64,000 bases of DNA from NCBI RefSeq assembly GCF_914767665.1, contig NC_059504.1:47647720-47711719 (forward strand). The letters run 5' to 3'. The notes under the pieces are model-generated. The model did not search any database and was not told the origin of the DNA. It saw nothing but the letters and a program-made list of their open reading frames with translations. This DNA comes from Harmonia axyridis (Eukaryota; Arthropoda; Insecta; Coleoptera; Coccinellidae). Shown here in pieces: positions 45,304 to 56,420 of the stretch; position 1 is the stretch's first letter, and each line of letters opens with the position of its first letter. A program made the position numbers and the translations under genes.

Positions 45304-46105
45304 CAGGGTGTTTCCTAAACATGCGGCAAAAATTCAGGGGGTTGTTCCTTGGACTATTCTAAGAATATTTTGTCCTTTGATGATTTTTGAAAAACCTATT
45401 TGTTTCGAAGATATAGGGGAAACAAAATTTCAGATAATAACATTTTATTATGAAAAATTACATGAAAATTCAACTCAACCTACAAAAACTGTTGAAAATG
45501 ACCACCTCTAGCCAGCATACAAGCATCCAATCTTCTCCTCATTGACTGTCGAACCCTTTCAAAAACACCAGGATCATTTCTTATTAAGTTGACCTTGATG
45601 AATATTTTGAAACAATTTTCTGTCAGGAATATTACGCCCAGGAAATCGTTCAATGTACAACCTCCTAGCTTTTAATGAATTTCCATCAGCAAGTCCATAA
45701 ATGAAATGCATGTCAGTCATCTCGGTGTTTGTATAGCGATTCATAATAGTCAAAGATGAAATGTTAATTGCTAATACATCACAAAACGAATTCAAATGAA
45801 AACCGTGTTTAATCTGTATTCCTTTACCATCTGCACTTATCAATTTTTAGTCAAAAAACTGGCCGTTTTTAGTAATTGGAATGTTGTTAAACAAATTTAA
45901 AAATAAATTTTACCTACTTAGTAAACACAGTGCGGTACGCATTTTTATTCAAACTATTATTAATTTTAAAAATATGAAAAATGTTGTTCGCCCTGTATCT
46001 TCGAAACAAAGAGGTTTTTCAAAAATCATCCAAGGACAAAACATGCTTAAAATAGTCCAAGGAACAACCCCCTGAATTTTTGCCGCATGTTTAGGAAACA
46101 CCCTG
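45304..46105. mobile_element. Fold-back transposon, 802 bp, in an RT gene
   Basis: The ends are CAGGGTGTTTCCTAAACATG and its inverse, with TA duplicated at 45302-45303 and 46106-46107. Arms of about 120 bp are nearly identical. The minus strand carries the N-terminus of a transposase (45574-45744: MNRYTNTEMTDMHFIYGLAD, then YIERFPGRNIP) and no DDE region. It is a deletion derivative, of the same exact length as the element at 17313-18114 but from a different family by sequence. Confidence 0.85.
45574..45744 (-). pseudogene. Transposase N-terminal HTH remnant
   Basis: Starts MNRYTNTEMTDMHFIYGLAD and continues ARRLYIERFPGRNIPDRKLF, QNIHQG. This is the first helix-turn-helix pattern of a widespread insect long-TIR transposase group (YTNxE..D...IYG..DGN...A...Y.ERFP.R..P). 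The frame ends where the centre has been deleted. Confidence 0.65.
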
Positions 46106-46190
46106 TATATGCATTAGGTATCTCATTTTATGCGATCAGCAGGGTGAAGGACTCGCTTCCTCTCCATTCTGCATGTACTACAGTTTGTTG

Positions 46191-48619
46191 TATAGTTTTT
46201 TAAGTTATAATATAAACATATAAACAACAAATTCCCAAACCAGTCACTACACCTATACGGGAGACAGAGTTTTTGCTGAGGTTTTTAACTATGCTCTTGT
46301 ATCATACGTTGAAATGTATGATGCCTTGTTCACATTTCTTCTGCTTATACTGAGATTTATGTACACATGCTTTATTGTTTGTAGTTGACTATTTTTGTAT
46401 TGCTCTTTCTGAAAAGAATATATTTAAATTGCAATAGTAGCGAGTATAGCAACAAAGATCCTTCTTCAGGCATGTATTTTTTTATTCATCTCATTCGCTT
46501 ATACTGGGAAAATAATGATACCAAATACAGATCCCTGTGGGACTCCAGTTCAGATAAAACCTCAAATTGAAGGAATTATTCCTGCTGGGTGTAATATTGT
46601 TACCAATACAAACAAGCTCGCAAAAGCTCCTCAGCAATCGAATAATTCTGAATTCAGAAAAGGCGATCCAAACCACTGTGTGGAACAGAAAGAAATGTTT
46701 CCTTTCCGGTGCCTACTTATCGGTTATATCAACATAAAAAATGAGGTTGAAAATCTTCCTCGATAACAGCCTTATTTGCATAATATCGCTAAAACCAATT
46801 TCGGTAAATGCTAATTCCACGGCGCAAAATCAGAGCTTCAAATCTCGACCACACTTCATGCGTGTCGACCCAGAATCAATCTAGCGCTGTTGACACAAAC
46901 CGCGATTATTATCTGGAATATTTTTTACGTGGGGCATTTCTCAATAGTCACTTCCAACGGTAGGCAGGAGGTAGCAATTAATGTCAACGAGTGTATTATA
47001 ATGAAGAACTATTATTTCAACGTCATCACGTCAGGTGGTAGTTATAATTTTATGATGCATGGATTCGTTATGATTCAATCCAGGGAATGAGCTTTCTTTC
47101 GGCACGACTCATTTCTTCATTTGGCTGCTTCGAATATGTAGATTAATTAATATTCATGTGGAAAAATGGAAGGCATATACATGAGACTTATTATGAAGTT
47201 TCAGAGCAATTGCTCTTCATTTGATGTAAGCTACGATCTATCTGTTATGTTGATTATGTCCTACAACTATAAACCTTACTGCCTCATCCAGAGGGCGATC
47301 AAGCATCCTTTTTCAGCAAGACAATACACGTCTCCATAAATTACCTCCAAGAAGCGTTGGCGTATGAGAAGAGGCTGTCAACTTTGTACCAAGAGCAATT
47401 GTTGATGGAAGTTTCAGACTTGCAACTTCCAATACATGGTAGTGTTAATTCCAATCCGAAGCTCATAGTTGAATTCATCACTCAGCGCCATCTATTCGCA
47501 ACATCGCAAAACCGCGAAATATTGATTATTGAATGATATACCTACAAGATATTCTTTTGGACGTTTCCAAAATTGCTTCATTACATTTACGAGTAACATG
47601 TTCCCCAATTTATTACTGGAAAATTTCCATCAATTTTCTTTCGATTCCAACAGTGCCTAGCAGTGCTATCGATTCCTCGATAGGTTCCTGGTACAGCTGT
47701 CGTCGATTTTAATTGATACCAGCTCAGCAAACTGCAGAGTCACCGCCAGAAGGTTGGAGTTTCACACCTACCTGTAATCTGACCGTAACCAGAACTCATC
47801 AAAATTATTTGCCGCTGCGTGGAACCTCCTATGTTAGTTCCCTGGTTATTTAGATAGATATTTCCGATAACAGATTGTGGCCACGGCTGGAGGTGTCGCC
47901 CTTGATTAGCTGTTGTTCGTATGTTCTTCCTTCAGTTAATGACGTACCTACTTTTTTATATTTTTTTTTAACCCGATCGAGTGTGTGCTCAATTGCTCAT
48001 CATTAGAATGTTTCATTTCCAGGTACCAATCCCAAGAGAGGGATATGATTAATTTCGGTTTATTATTTCCAATGATCATACTTTTGAATAATATACGTTT
48101 CATATAAAAATAATATTTTACTTGCGCTCTTTCAATTCTACGACAATTGTTCCTTCTTACCATGAGTTCTTCAGGTGAGTATTACTGAATACTGAAGAAA
48201 TCTTAGTATGACGAAACAATTGTCGTAGAAATAATATAGCAAAAGTGAAATATTGATTTTATATGTGAAAATCGTTGAAGGTCTGTGTTTCCTCTCGCTC
48301 GAGGAGTTGTTGAAAATAATCCTAGAAATACGTGGTTTGTTTACTAGGATAATTTCAAGAATTTCGAAATATAGTACAAATTATAAATTTCACCTAGTCG
48401 TAGCACATAAAACCATATTCACATTATAATAAAAATGCAGAATTTGTGAGCTAAAAATTCTGTGGGAGTTTGAGACGAAATTTTTTGAAGGATCTTTCTT
48501 ATCTTTTTTTCCATATCTTAGGTCTGTGGGAACCGTAATGTAGAGTCTGATTCCAAAGTATCGTCATAAATTTTGTAATTTTGTGAAAGGGTGTTCAGGC
48601 AGAATCAGGTGGGATGACA
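46191..48619. other. Intergenic sequence
   Basis: 46215-46345 is a dispersed repeat shared with 40030-40140. 46780-47060 is GC-richer and non-coding. 48136-48151 (TTCTACGACAATTGTT) is inverted at about 48212-48227, a small stem. No gene is recognised. 46515-46766 is open but unsupported. Confidence 0.35.
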
Positions 48620-48970
48620 TTCTTGTGCAGTGTTGGTGAACAGCCTTTCCTCTTATCAAACTATCCTTATTTTGGTGAATACGAAATACTCAAGCGCAGA
48701 CGTAACAGCAAGTGATTGTAAGGCGTCATATTTTTTTAATAGATTCCTACAGTTTGTGCCAAGAGGTACCACAGCTATGGCCTTCAGCGCCTTCTTCTGC
48801 TGCCTTCTTCTGATGAACTTCCCCATATAATGATATGCTTGTTGTCCAACTATTTGGTTTATTTTACGCACCATAAAAATAGCTGTCGAAAGTCTACCAC
48901 ATGATAATTCAATATGTTCTCTCCAGGAAAGCAGACCATCTATTGTGAACAACAAACAGTCAGAACTCGG
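48620..48970 (-). pseudogene. Non-LTR RT fragment X, 3' part
   Basis: The minus strand reads FTIDGLLSWREHIELSCGRL, STAIFMVRKINQIVGQQA, then an internal deletion, then KALKAIAVVPLGTNCRNLLK and KYDALQSLAV. This is the C-terminal half of a jockey-type RT. Its 5' continuation probably lies at 49936-50080, separated by the CR1-like element inserted between them. Confidence 0.7.
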
Positions 48971-48976
48971 GGGTTT

Positions 48977-49935
48977 TTATTATTATTATTATTACAAGGT
49001 AAAGAGTTGAGGCCAAGCCTATAAACTCACAAAAATTGAAATATATGAAAAAATACACCGAAACTTAAAAAAAATGCATTACAAAAGAAAAAGTAATTCA
49101 CAGCTCCACAAGTAGCACTCACTCGCGACGAAACTAGGTGTCATAGTTGTTTTTGAAAGAGTTCACAGAAACTGAGTTCACCACCGATGAAGGTAAAGAG
49201 TTCCAAACGGTAAACACGCGGTTTGTGATGAAGAACTGTCTTTGGGATGTTTTGAAACTTTCCTTCCTCAGCTTGAAAGCGTGACCTCGCAGACGGTCGT
49301 CCAGGTTCAACTTGAAGAGACCACTGAGGTCAACTCCAAAAAAGTTGTGGAGAGCACGTTATGATGAGATCACCACGCAGCCTCCTGTCATCAAACGTGG
49401 ACAGATTCATGATGGACAGTCTTTCAACATAACTGGGACGTAAGATGCCGTAGGGCAAACGAGTTGCCCATCGCTGGACGCTCTCCAACAATGCCGAGTC
49501 TCTACTCAACGATGGACTCCACACAGGGCCAGCAAACTCCAGTATGGGTCTCACGTAAAGTTTGTAAAGGATAGCACAGGTGGAGGGATAACATCTACCA
49601 AAAGCATTCTGAACCATAAATAAAGTTCTTTTGGCCTTGTTTACCGCCTGAAGAATGTGGTCGGACCAGCTTAGACTCTCTGACACAATTACACCGAGGT
49701 CAGCATGACTACTACAAGTAGCGATGGGGTTGTTGTTTATATAGTACTGACGACGGGGATTGCGAGCACCCAAGTGTCGAACAACACACTTCTCGTAGTT
49801 CAGACCTCCAACCTCCAATCCCGGCACCAATGGTTCAATTTCTCCATGTCTTCCTGAATCAGATGAGCTGCCACGTTGGGGTTACCGAATAATTTGGTAT
49901 CGTCGGCAAATTGGGAGCACTGAGAGTTGAAGATC
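48977..49935 (-). pseudogene. CR1-like non-LTR retrotransposon, 5' truncated
   Basis: The minus strand opens with SQFADDTKLFGNP (catalytic box) and DMEKLNHWCRDWRLEV. A frameshift at about 49810-49830 leads to NYEKCVVRHLG, DLGVIVSESLSWSDHILQAV, YKLYVRPILEFAGPVWSP and VQRWATRLPYG. After another shift come LDDRLRGHAFKLRK, FFITNRVFTVWNSLPSSVVN and FKNNYDT. The 3' end is a (TTA)n tract at 48977-48993. This is the ordinary 3' half of such an element, dead by frameshifts. Confidence 0.8.
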
Positions 49936-50080
49936 TCGGTAAACAGACAAATTTTGTTTTGTTCGTGTTTATTTCCAGTTGGTTTGCTCCAAGCCAATCC
50001 TCCAAGCTTCTTCTGATATCAGGCCCATACTGCAATCTCTTTTGGATCTATTGATGATTGTCGCATCATCTGCATGCGAC
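49936..50080 (-). pseudogene. Non-LTR RT fragment X, 5' part
   Basis: The minus strand reads ADDATIINRSK, then in a shifted frame LQYGPDIRRSLEDWLGANQL and EINTNKTKFVCLPRSSTL. It is a second, different RT catalytic region within about 150 bp of the one at the start of the CR1-like element, so two elements must be superimposed. It probably joins to 48620-48970. Confidence 0.6.
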
Positions 50081-51960
50081 GCGTCAATTCACTTTTGTTC
50101 GCTTCGCGGTACAGAGGGAGAATAATATATTATATAGATTATTTAAATAATCATACAAACAGTACATATTAATTAAAATGTACAGCAGTTCTTCTGATAG
50201 GTATGATGAAGTGTTAAAGGAAACAGCAGTAGCTATTTTACTACAATGTCCCAACAGAAAATATTCGGTATGTTGCGTCAAGTGAATTTCACGCAAACTT
50301 TACGGGCAGTTGAATATTCAGAGAGACGCATTTAGGTCAGAAAAGCAACCCCAGCAGGTACAGCGAAGGCTAAAAATAGATCAAGAGCATCCATGACCAT
50401 ATGGTCATGCTGAAACCACATCTTAGGACAAGGAACGAAGACGTGGACCAATCAGGGACTTGGATTGCGCTTTGGTATGCAAAATCCAAAGCGACACTTA
50501 ACATCCCCAGGAAATCGGGGTATCATATTCAGTACGCTCGTAGATGTCACCTTGTAAACACATAACATGTATAGCCAAATTCAATATATTAGTTAAGAAA
50601 TCCGGTGTTTCATTATCCCAATTTAATAGAATTACAGTTGATCGATTCAACCAAAAACACGGTACACGAAACCTTTCGGCATATGGAAGAATGTGATGTA
50701 TTCCATACTCTTGTAGAATTATTATTAGAGAAAACAGAGGATGCCGATAGATTTTTTAAATATTTCATGAGCAAGCTTTGATTTAACTCGTGAATGACCT
50801 CGACAATCGTCGAAAATCTGGATCCACCAAATCGGTAGCTGACGGTTGCCGTCAACCAGCGTCAAGTTGTGCTGGTATATTCGCTTATGAGGAAACCAGT
50901 GCTCCAAAACGTCAGTGTGTTTAGCGTCGACTTTTATGTTTCTATCTTTACTTATACTACAATGCCTTTTTCGAGGATGCAAAAAATCACCCGTTTAGCG
51001 GAGATGAAACATATGAAACATAAACACGTTCGTATAGATTCCCCGATGACCCTGTCCAAACCAATCGCCAGAAAAACCCCGTTCGGCCGATTACTCGGGA
51101 ATCGGATCCGAGATCCGACGCGAGAAAAACGTCGAGGGCCCTCTTTGACAAGTCAGCCGAGCGGTTTCGATAACTCGAGCTAAAGGGGGGGCCCCCCGAT
51201 CGCGCCGGTAAACCTCTCTTACATAGAGAGCGGATCCCGCCGGCGAAATAACGAGCGGCTGATGCGCCCCCGCCCCGCCCGCGGGGGCATCGGCGCGTCA
51301 CGGGGAGAGGGACGGAACATCACAGGCCACAGTTTCAACCGCGGCGGCGGCGGCGGTTTTATCGAATATAATTCGGTCCGTTGCTGTCAATCACTGTCGG
51401 AATATAAATATTGCACGGGTGGGCGAGTGCGGCGCTGGAGGGTTGATTAGAATGGCGCGCGGGATTTCGGAGATGGGCACTACGCGGGCAAAGAGGGGCG
51501 GAGAGGGTGGTCGGTTTTGAAAATTAATGACGGGGGGATGATACGTAGGATCTTGAGGTGGTCGACTTGGCATTGCGCCTATAGGGGTGGTTTCGAAGTT
51601 TTTCGTCGTCTTAGAAAGTTCTCTCGGTTATGGAACTTTGATGATTTTGTGTTGATTACATCGGGGGAGGCTGTGGTTTAGGCCGTTTAGGGTGGAATTA
51701 TTGGGATACATATCATTCGATATTTTCCAATTCGTGTTAAAAACACCGAGGAATACACAACCAGAGACAACTCAATGATTACATTAGTTGTACAACTTTG
51801 CTTCCGCCGTTTTGCAATAGATGGCCTCCACGGCTTTGCATACACATATGCAATCGTTTGTTAACATTTTCCATTCAGCATAAATGTTGCTGAATTTCGT
51901 TGATGCAAAGTTAATCTCCTCCTTTATTGTACGCTTGGTTGTGGGCTTGTTGAGATAAAA
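50081..51960. other. Intergenic with CpG island at 51020-51600
   Basis: 51020-51600 is the most CpG-rich part of the window (GGGGGGCCCCCC at about 51186, several CGCG, GCCCGCGGGGGC). It has frames open on both strands but no motif. It looks like a promoter or conserved regulatory island. 51790-51824 (ACAACTTTGCTTCCGCCGTT) matches the mariner TIR without a transposase beside it. Confidence 0.4.
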
Positions 51961-52350
51961 ATAAAATCTTCTCTTCTTCTTTTTCTTCATACTTCAGAAC
52001 AAAGTCCTGTGTTTCCCTAATACTCCTCATTCCTGGGATGCAGAGGTCTCATACCAGTGCTTTGGTGGTCTTCCTGAAAGTCTTGCGGTGTTAGGCCTTT
52101 CCGTTTTTGCTATTTTGGGTAGTCAGTTGGCAGGCATCCTATCCTCATGGTCTCTCCAATATCTGCGCCTTATCCTTGCCCATCTCACCACATCTTGTAT
52201 CCCGCAGATATCTCTAATCTCTTTATTTCTCTTATGGTCGAGTAATGAATAGCCTGCTATATGTCTCAGCACTCTCATCTCAGTTGTTCCTAGCTGTTTC
52301 TTGGTTTCGGCATTTTCGGTCGTTGTTTCAATACCATACGTCATCATTGG
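51961..52350 (-). pseudogene. RTE-like non-LTR retrotransposon 3' end
   Basis: The minus strand reads MMTYGIETTTENAETKKQLG, then TTEMRVLRHIAGYSLLDHKR, NKEIRDICGIQDVVRWARIR and RYWRDHEDRMPAN. It continues with SGRPPKHWYET up to KKKKKRR near the 3' end. This is the classic C-terminus of RTE-type polymerases (EMRxLR, R-N-x-x-I-R, W-x-G-H). Only the tail is present. Some stops. Confidence 0.75.
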
Positions 52351-52386
52351 CCTAACGCAAAAGTCTTGTATATTCTGACCTTGCTA

Positions 52387-53282
52387 AAGGGTGTTTTTTT
52401 TAGAGCTGACATGAATTTTATTTATCCGCAAGATAATCTTGTGGCATTACATTTTATATATGATTTCTGGCATATGACCGCCACGGCTGGCTCGGATGTA
52501 GTCCAATCTGGACGTCCAATTTTCGATGGCTTTTTCCAACATTTGTGGCCGTATATCGGCAATAATACGGCGAATGTTGTCTTCCAAATGGTCAAGGGTT
52601 TGTGGCTTATCCGCATAGACCAATGACTTTACATGGCCCCACAGAAAGTAGACTAGAGGTGTTAAATCACAAGATCTTGGAGGCCAATTCACAGGTCCAA
52701 AACGTGAAATTAGGCAGTCACCAAACGTGTCTTTCAATAAATCGATTGTGGCACGAGCTGTGCGACATGTTGCGTCGTCTTGTTGAAACCACAGCTCCTG
52801 GACATCATGGTTGTTCAATTCAGGAATGAAAAAGTTAGTAATAATGGCTCTATACCGATCACCATTGACTGTAACGTTCTGGCCATCATCGTTTTTGAAG
52901 AAGTACGGACCAATGATTCCACCAGCCCATAAAGCGCACCAAACAGTCAGTTTTTCTGGATGTAACGGTGTTTCGACATAGACTTGAGGATTAGCTTCAC
53001 TCCAAATGCGGCAGTTTTGTTTGTTGACGTAGCCATTTAACCAGAAGTGCGCTTCATCGCTAAACAAAATAAAATGGACGTAGTGCGCGATACGTATTCC
53101 GCACAGAACCATTATTCTCGAAATAAAATTGCACTATTTGCAAGCGTTGTTCAGGCGTGAGTCTATTCATGATAAATTGCCAAACCAAACTGAGAATAAA
53201 TCACTTGACAGCTGTTAAATCGGTCGGCATCTTGAACAGTAATGCCAACTTAAAGTTGTATACCTCGAAAAAAAACACCCGT
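52387..53282 (-). mobile_element. DD41D copy E
   Basis: TA flanks at 52385-52386 and 53283-53284. The left TIR region has lost about 45 bp after AGAGCT. It has the longest uninterrupted catalytic frame (52447-53112). It carries the family-wide internal deletion. Confidence 0.9.
52447..53112 (-). pseudogene. DD41D transposase catalytic domain, 221 codons (copy E)
   Basis: Open from MVLCGIRIAH to the stop. Residues 17-23 are FSDEAHF (first catalytic Asp at 19), and FQQDDAT at 109-115 has the second Asp at 112. The third position, residue 154, is Val (DLTPLVYFLWG) instead of Asp, so the triad is destroyed. The N-terminal DNA-binding domains are missing because of the family deletion. The real start codon (MNRLTPEQ-like) lies upstream in another frame and ends after about 36 codons. 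The protein cannot be a working transposase. Confidence 0.85.
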
Positions 53283-53284
53283 TA

Positions 53285-55095
53285 TATGGCGGCAAAATTA
53301 AATATTGCCTTAATTTTGGGACAACCTTCAGTATGCACCTTTACGAGAAAACAGTTCAAACAATCCCTAATAGAAACATCTCTTAGAATTTTTCCCTCCG
53401 AATTCATCCAACGACAAACCGAAATCCAATTCATTAGGTGAACCGGTGACAGGCTAACCTTAAAGCATCCCCAAGTGCGGGATTAGATCGGACCGCAGAG
53501 AGTGCGGACAAGCGGGCCCGGAATAGCAATCCAATAAATCCGATCCTCTCTCTCCGCCGGTCTCCCCATAATCAATTAATCCATAAGTCAGTGTCCTTTG
53601 CGGAGGAGAGACGGATATTAAAAAGGGGGTTCCCCGGTGTATTCAACTTATTTCGGCCGCCGAAATGACATCCTCTCTTTTTAGGATCAAATCGTCTGTC
53701 TGGCGGGAGGAGAGAAGGAGATCCTCCCGCGATTTCAATTAAACCGGGCGGGTGGACGGATCGGAATGAGGCTGCGAACAATGGACGCCGCCCCCGATCT
53801 GCTGCAGGATCGACGCTCCTGCCCCCTATACGATAGAATTATTAGACTACATACTTTTATGCGGACGGGATATTAGCTGATGGTCTGCTGGACGTGGGTT
53901 TCGCCTGGTTGTCACGAAGATCTCTTGGTTATGTGTGTGGAATATTTGATTTTGTATGTATTTCGATAATAAAAATTGTGAAATCATTCTACTTGGGATG
54001 TTAAAGAAGGAGGAGGAAGCTTTGTTATTACTTTCGGGATGAAAAAGTGAGGAAAGTATTGACGTGAAGTCAATAGCTTTCGAGCGATCGTTTGAGGGGC
54101 AGCAATTCGGCCCAGTTTGCTGGCCGCAATTTCGTATTTCATCCTTGATTCTTCGAAACAACAAACACAACACTATCACCGCTTTCAAATTATTTGGAAG
54201 CGGATATTTCACATTCAACATATGGAAAATTCCTACAATTTTGTATTAGAAACTAGTTACTATTAAATGCCAAATGTTTTCAGCGGAACATATTTTTTTT
54301 GTTCTGCTGTTTTGTTTTATTAGGTTGGATTTTTTACGATTACGATTGATATAATTATTTACCGTTACTACTTTGTTATAAAGTGTGATATCTTGTTTTT
54401 TCATGCTTTAGTATAAATAAGCTGAATTTTTTTGTGCTGTTTTGTTTTATTAAGATCTGTTCGACACTTCATATAGAAGTTGGATTTTTATGTTTACGAA
54501 ATAGTGTAGTGACCCGGACAAAACACCGTTTTGAATTTAAATTTGAGCCAAAAGAAATATGAGCAATAATTTGTTGCCAACACCTTCCTCATAAGTCTCC
54601 AAGACCGCCAGGGACGGACTGACCATAGAACTTAATGGTCAGAATTTTTTTAAAGTTTCACCTGTATATCTTTTTGCCCTTAATGCAGGAATTTCGCTGA
54701 TACTTCAACAAAACAAAACTTTCTGAGTATTAAGTGCTAAGCTCAGACCGTTCTTCTGTCCAAATGCAAATTCTCATCTCCAGCGAATTGATAGAAATCT
54801 TCAAATAGCCATATTTACAGAACCCTGATGAATCATTACAAAAGGGGTAAAACTATAATTTTGTGATAAGAATAATCGACCGTCGCGTCGTACAGTGCTG
54901 CCTTCTACTTATGTGGTTCGTAAAGAGAAAGAAGATAAAGTGATTGTACAACTTCGCCTACCGTACAAAGTTTGGTCATCGCAGGAGCGCCAGAAGGGTA
55001 CCTAATGTTTGACTGATACGCGAAAAGCCACATGGTGGTAATCCGTCTTAATCTTGACGCATGCTGTATGAAGAGAAAACACCTCGAATAATTAT
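53285..55095. other. Intergenic, GC-rich island at 53440-53860
   Basis: The island is CpG-rich and non-coding by eye. A GGAGGAGAG motif recurs. The sequence at 53860-55095 has no recognised gene or repeat. Confidence 0.35.
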
Positions 55096-56420
55096 TCATA
55101 ATACTTGTGCAGAAGGTTTTCATTCATTCATTCGTTTTCATTCGAGGAGTTCAAAATTCGTATCGCGCACTACGTCCATTTTATTTTGTTTAGCGATGAA
55201 GCGCACTTTTGGTTGAATGGCTACGTCAACAAACAAAACTGCCGCATTTGGAGTGAAGCTAATCCCCAAGTGTATGTCGAAACACCGTTATATCCAGAAA
55301 AACTGACTGTTTGGTGCGCTTTATGTGCTGGTGGAATCATTGGTCCGTACTTCTTCAAAAACGATGATGGCCAGAACGTTACAGTCAATGGGGATCGGTA
55401 TAGATCCATGATTACTAACTTTATCATTCCAGAATTGAACAACCATGATGTCCAGAACCTGTGATTCCAACAAGACGGCGCAACAAGTCACACAGCTCGT
55501 GCCACAATCGATTTATTGAAAGACACGTTTGGTGACCGCCTAATTTCACGTTTTGGACCTGTGAATTGGCCTCCAAGATCTTGTGATTTAACACCGCTAG
55601 ACTACTTTCTGTGGGGCTATGTAAAGTCATTGGTCTATGTGGATAAGCCACAAACCCTCGACCATTTGGAAGACAACATTCGCCGTGTTATTGCCGATAT
55701 ACGGCCACAAATGTTGGAAAAAGTCATCCAGATTGGACTACATCCGAGCCAGCCGTGGCGGTCATATGCCAGAAATCATATTTGAAATGTAATGCCACAA
55801 GATTATCTTGCGGATAAATAAAATTCATGTCAATCGAATAATCCATCGTTTTTTGATTGCAATTTAAAGTTCTATAGCTCTAAAAAAATACACCATTTAT
55901 TAGAATGAGCCTTCTGTACGAGTATTACACATTATTTCTCTAATTGGCTGAATTTTATTGAAATTAGTGGAATATTTCAATAAAAAATTCCAACTGAAAA
56001 ATTTAGATTGACAGAACTGTTTTCTGTATCACAAATTTGACAGATAAATAGATAACTACGAGTACCAACATATAATAATGCCATAATTGTGTTCTTCGTA
56101 CCCTTAGACTGAATTGATTGAATAATGGGTTTGTGACTTTAGAATTCTTATTGAATTGTCGACATTTCGATCCCAAGTTTGGACTTTTGAATTGGTTCTC
56201 TCTTCTAATCACTACATAATATAACTCAAAAACAGTCGTCACTCTTGTAAAGTTTATATTCAGATTTACAAAAGTGACGACTGTCTTCGAGTTACATTTT
56301 ACAATCAACAAATAATAATGAGATATAACCATGAAATCTGAGAGATAGTCCAGCATGATTATGACCTACAATGTATGCCAAAATGAACGGATTTTCCACA
56401 GAATTAGAGAACAACTTTTT
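55096..56420. repeat. Hairpin MITE and flanking repeat, copy 2, with copy F inside
   Basis: ATAATACTTGTGCAGAAGG (about 55098) and GCCTTCTGTACGAGTATTA (about 55910) are the two arms seen at 32188-32309. Here DD41D copy F replaces the hairpin centre. Sequence to the right (55930-56400) matches 32310-32600 in pieces. A separate hairpin, 56223-56293 (ACAGTCGTCACT..AGTGACGACTGT), lies inside and is absent from the other copy. Confidence 0.6.
55157..55897 (+). mobile_element. DD41D copy F (5' truncated)
   Basis: Begins inside the element at CGTATCGCGCACTACG; the 3' terminus (CACCATT) is followed by TA (55898-55899). The catalytic frames are 55105-55464 and 55516-55785, separated by a nonsense change just before FQQDGAT. 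The third Asp is kept. The missing 5' end coincides with loss of the host hairpin's centre, so an adjacent deletion probably removed both. Confidence 0.8.

Larger units (their letters stand above)
44888..46190 (+). pseudogene. Non-LTR reverse transcriptase fragment, split by a fold-back element
   Basis: The frame opens SNKNKLLLGVLQGSVLGPLL, then FVNDFLDHIG, the catalytic VIFADDTSMAQ box, and later LDWMDRLRRSAI up to 45303. The reading continues after the fold-back insertion at 46106: YALGISFYAISRVKDSLPLH. Removing the insert with one TA restores the frame across the junction, which confirms it as an insertion. 5' truncated and with stops around 45107. Confidence 0.75.

Noticed and set aside
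46515..46766. Open frame with PCGTPVQIK
   Set aside because: Looked like polymerase-associated sequence at first, but no RT motifs lie in order around it.
47290..47420. Possible Tc1-like segment (QQDN-like reading near 47315)
   Set aside because: Too short, needs several frameshifts, and no third catalytic motif follows.
51784..51990. 68-codon Lys-rich minus frame
   Set aside because: Lys run is the A-rich 3' end of the RTE-like element; the other end is a mariner TIR-like sequence.
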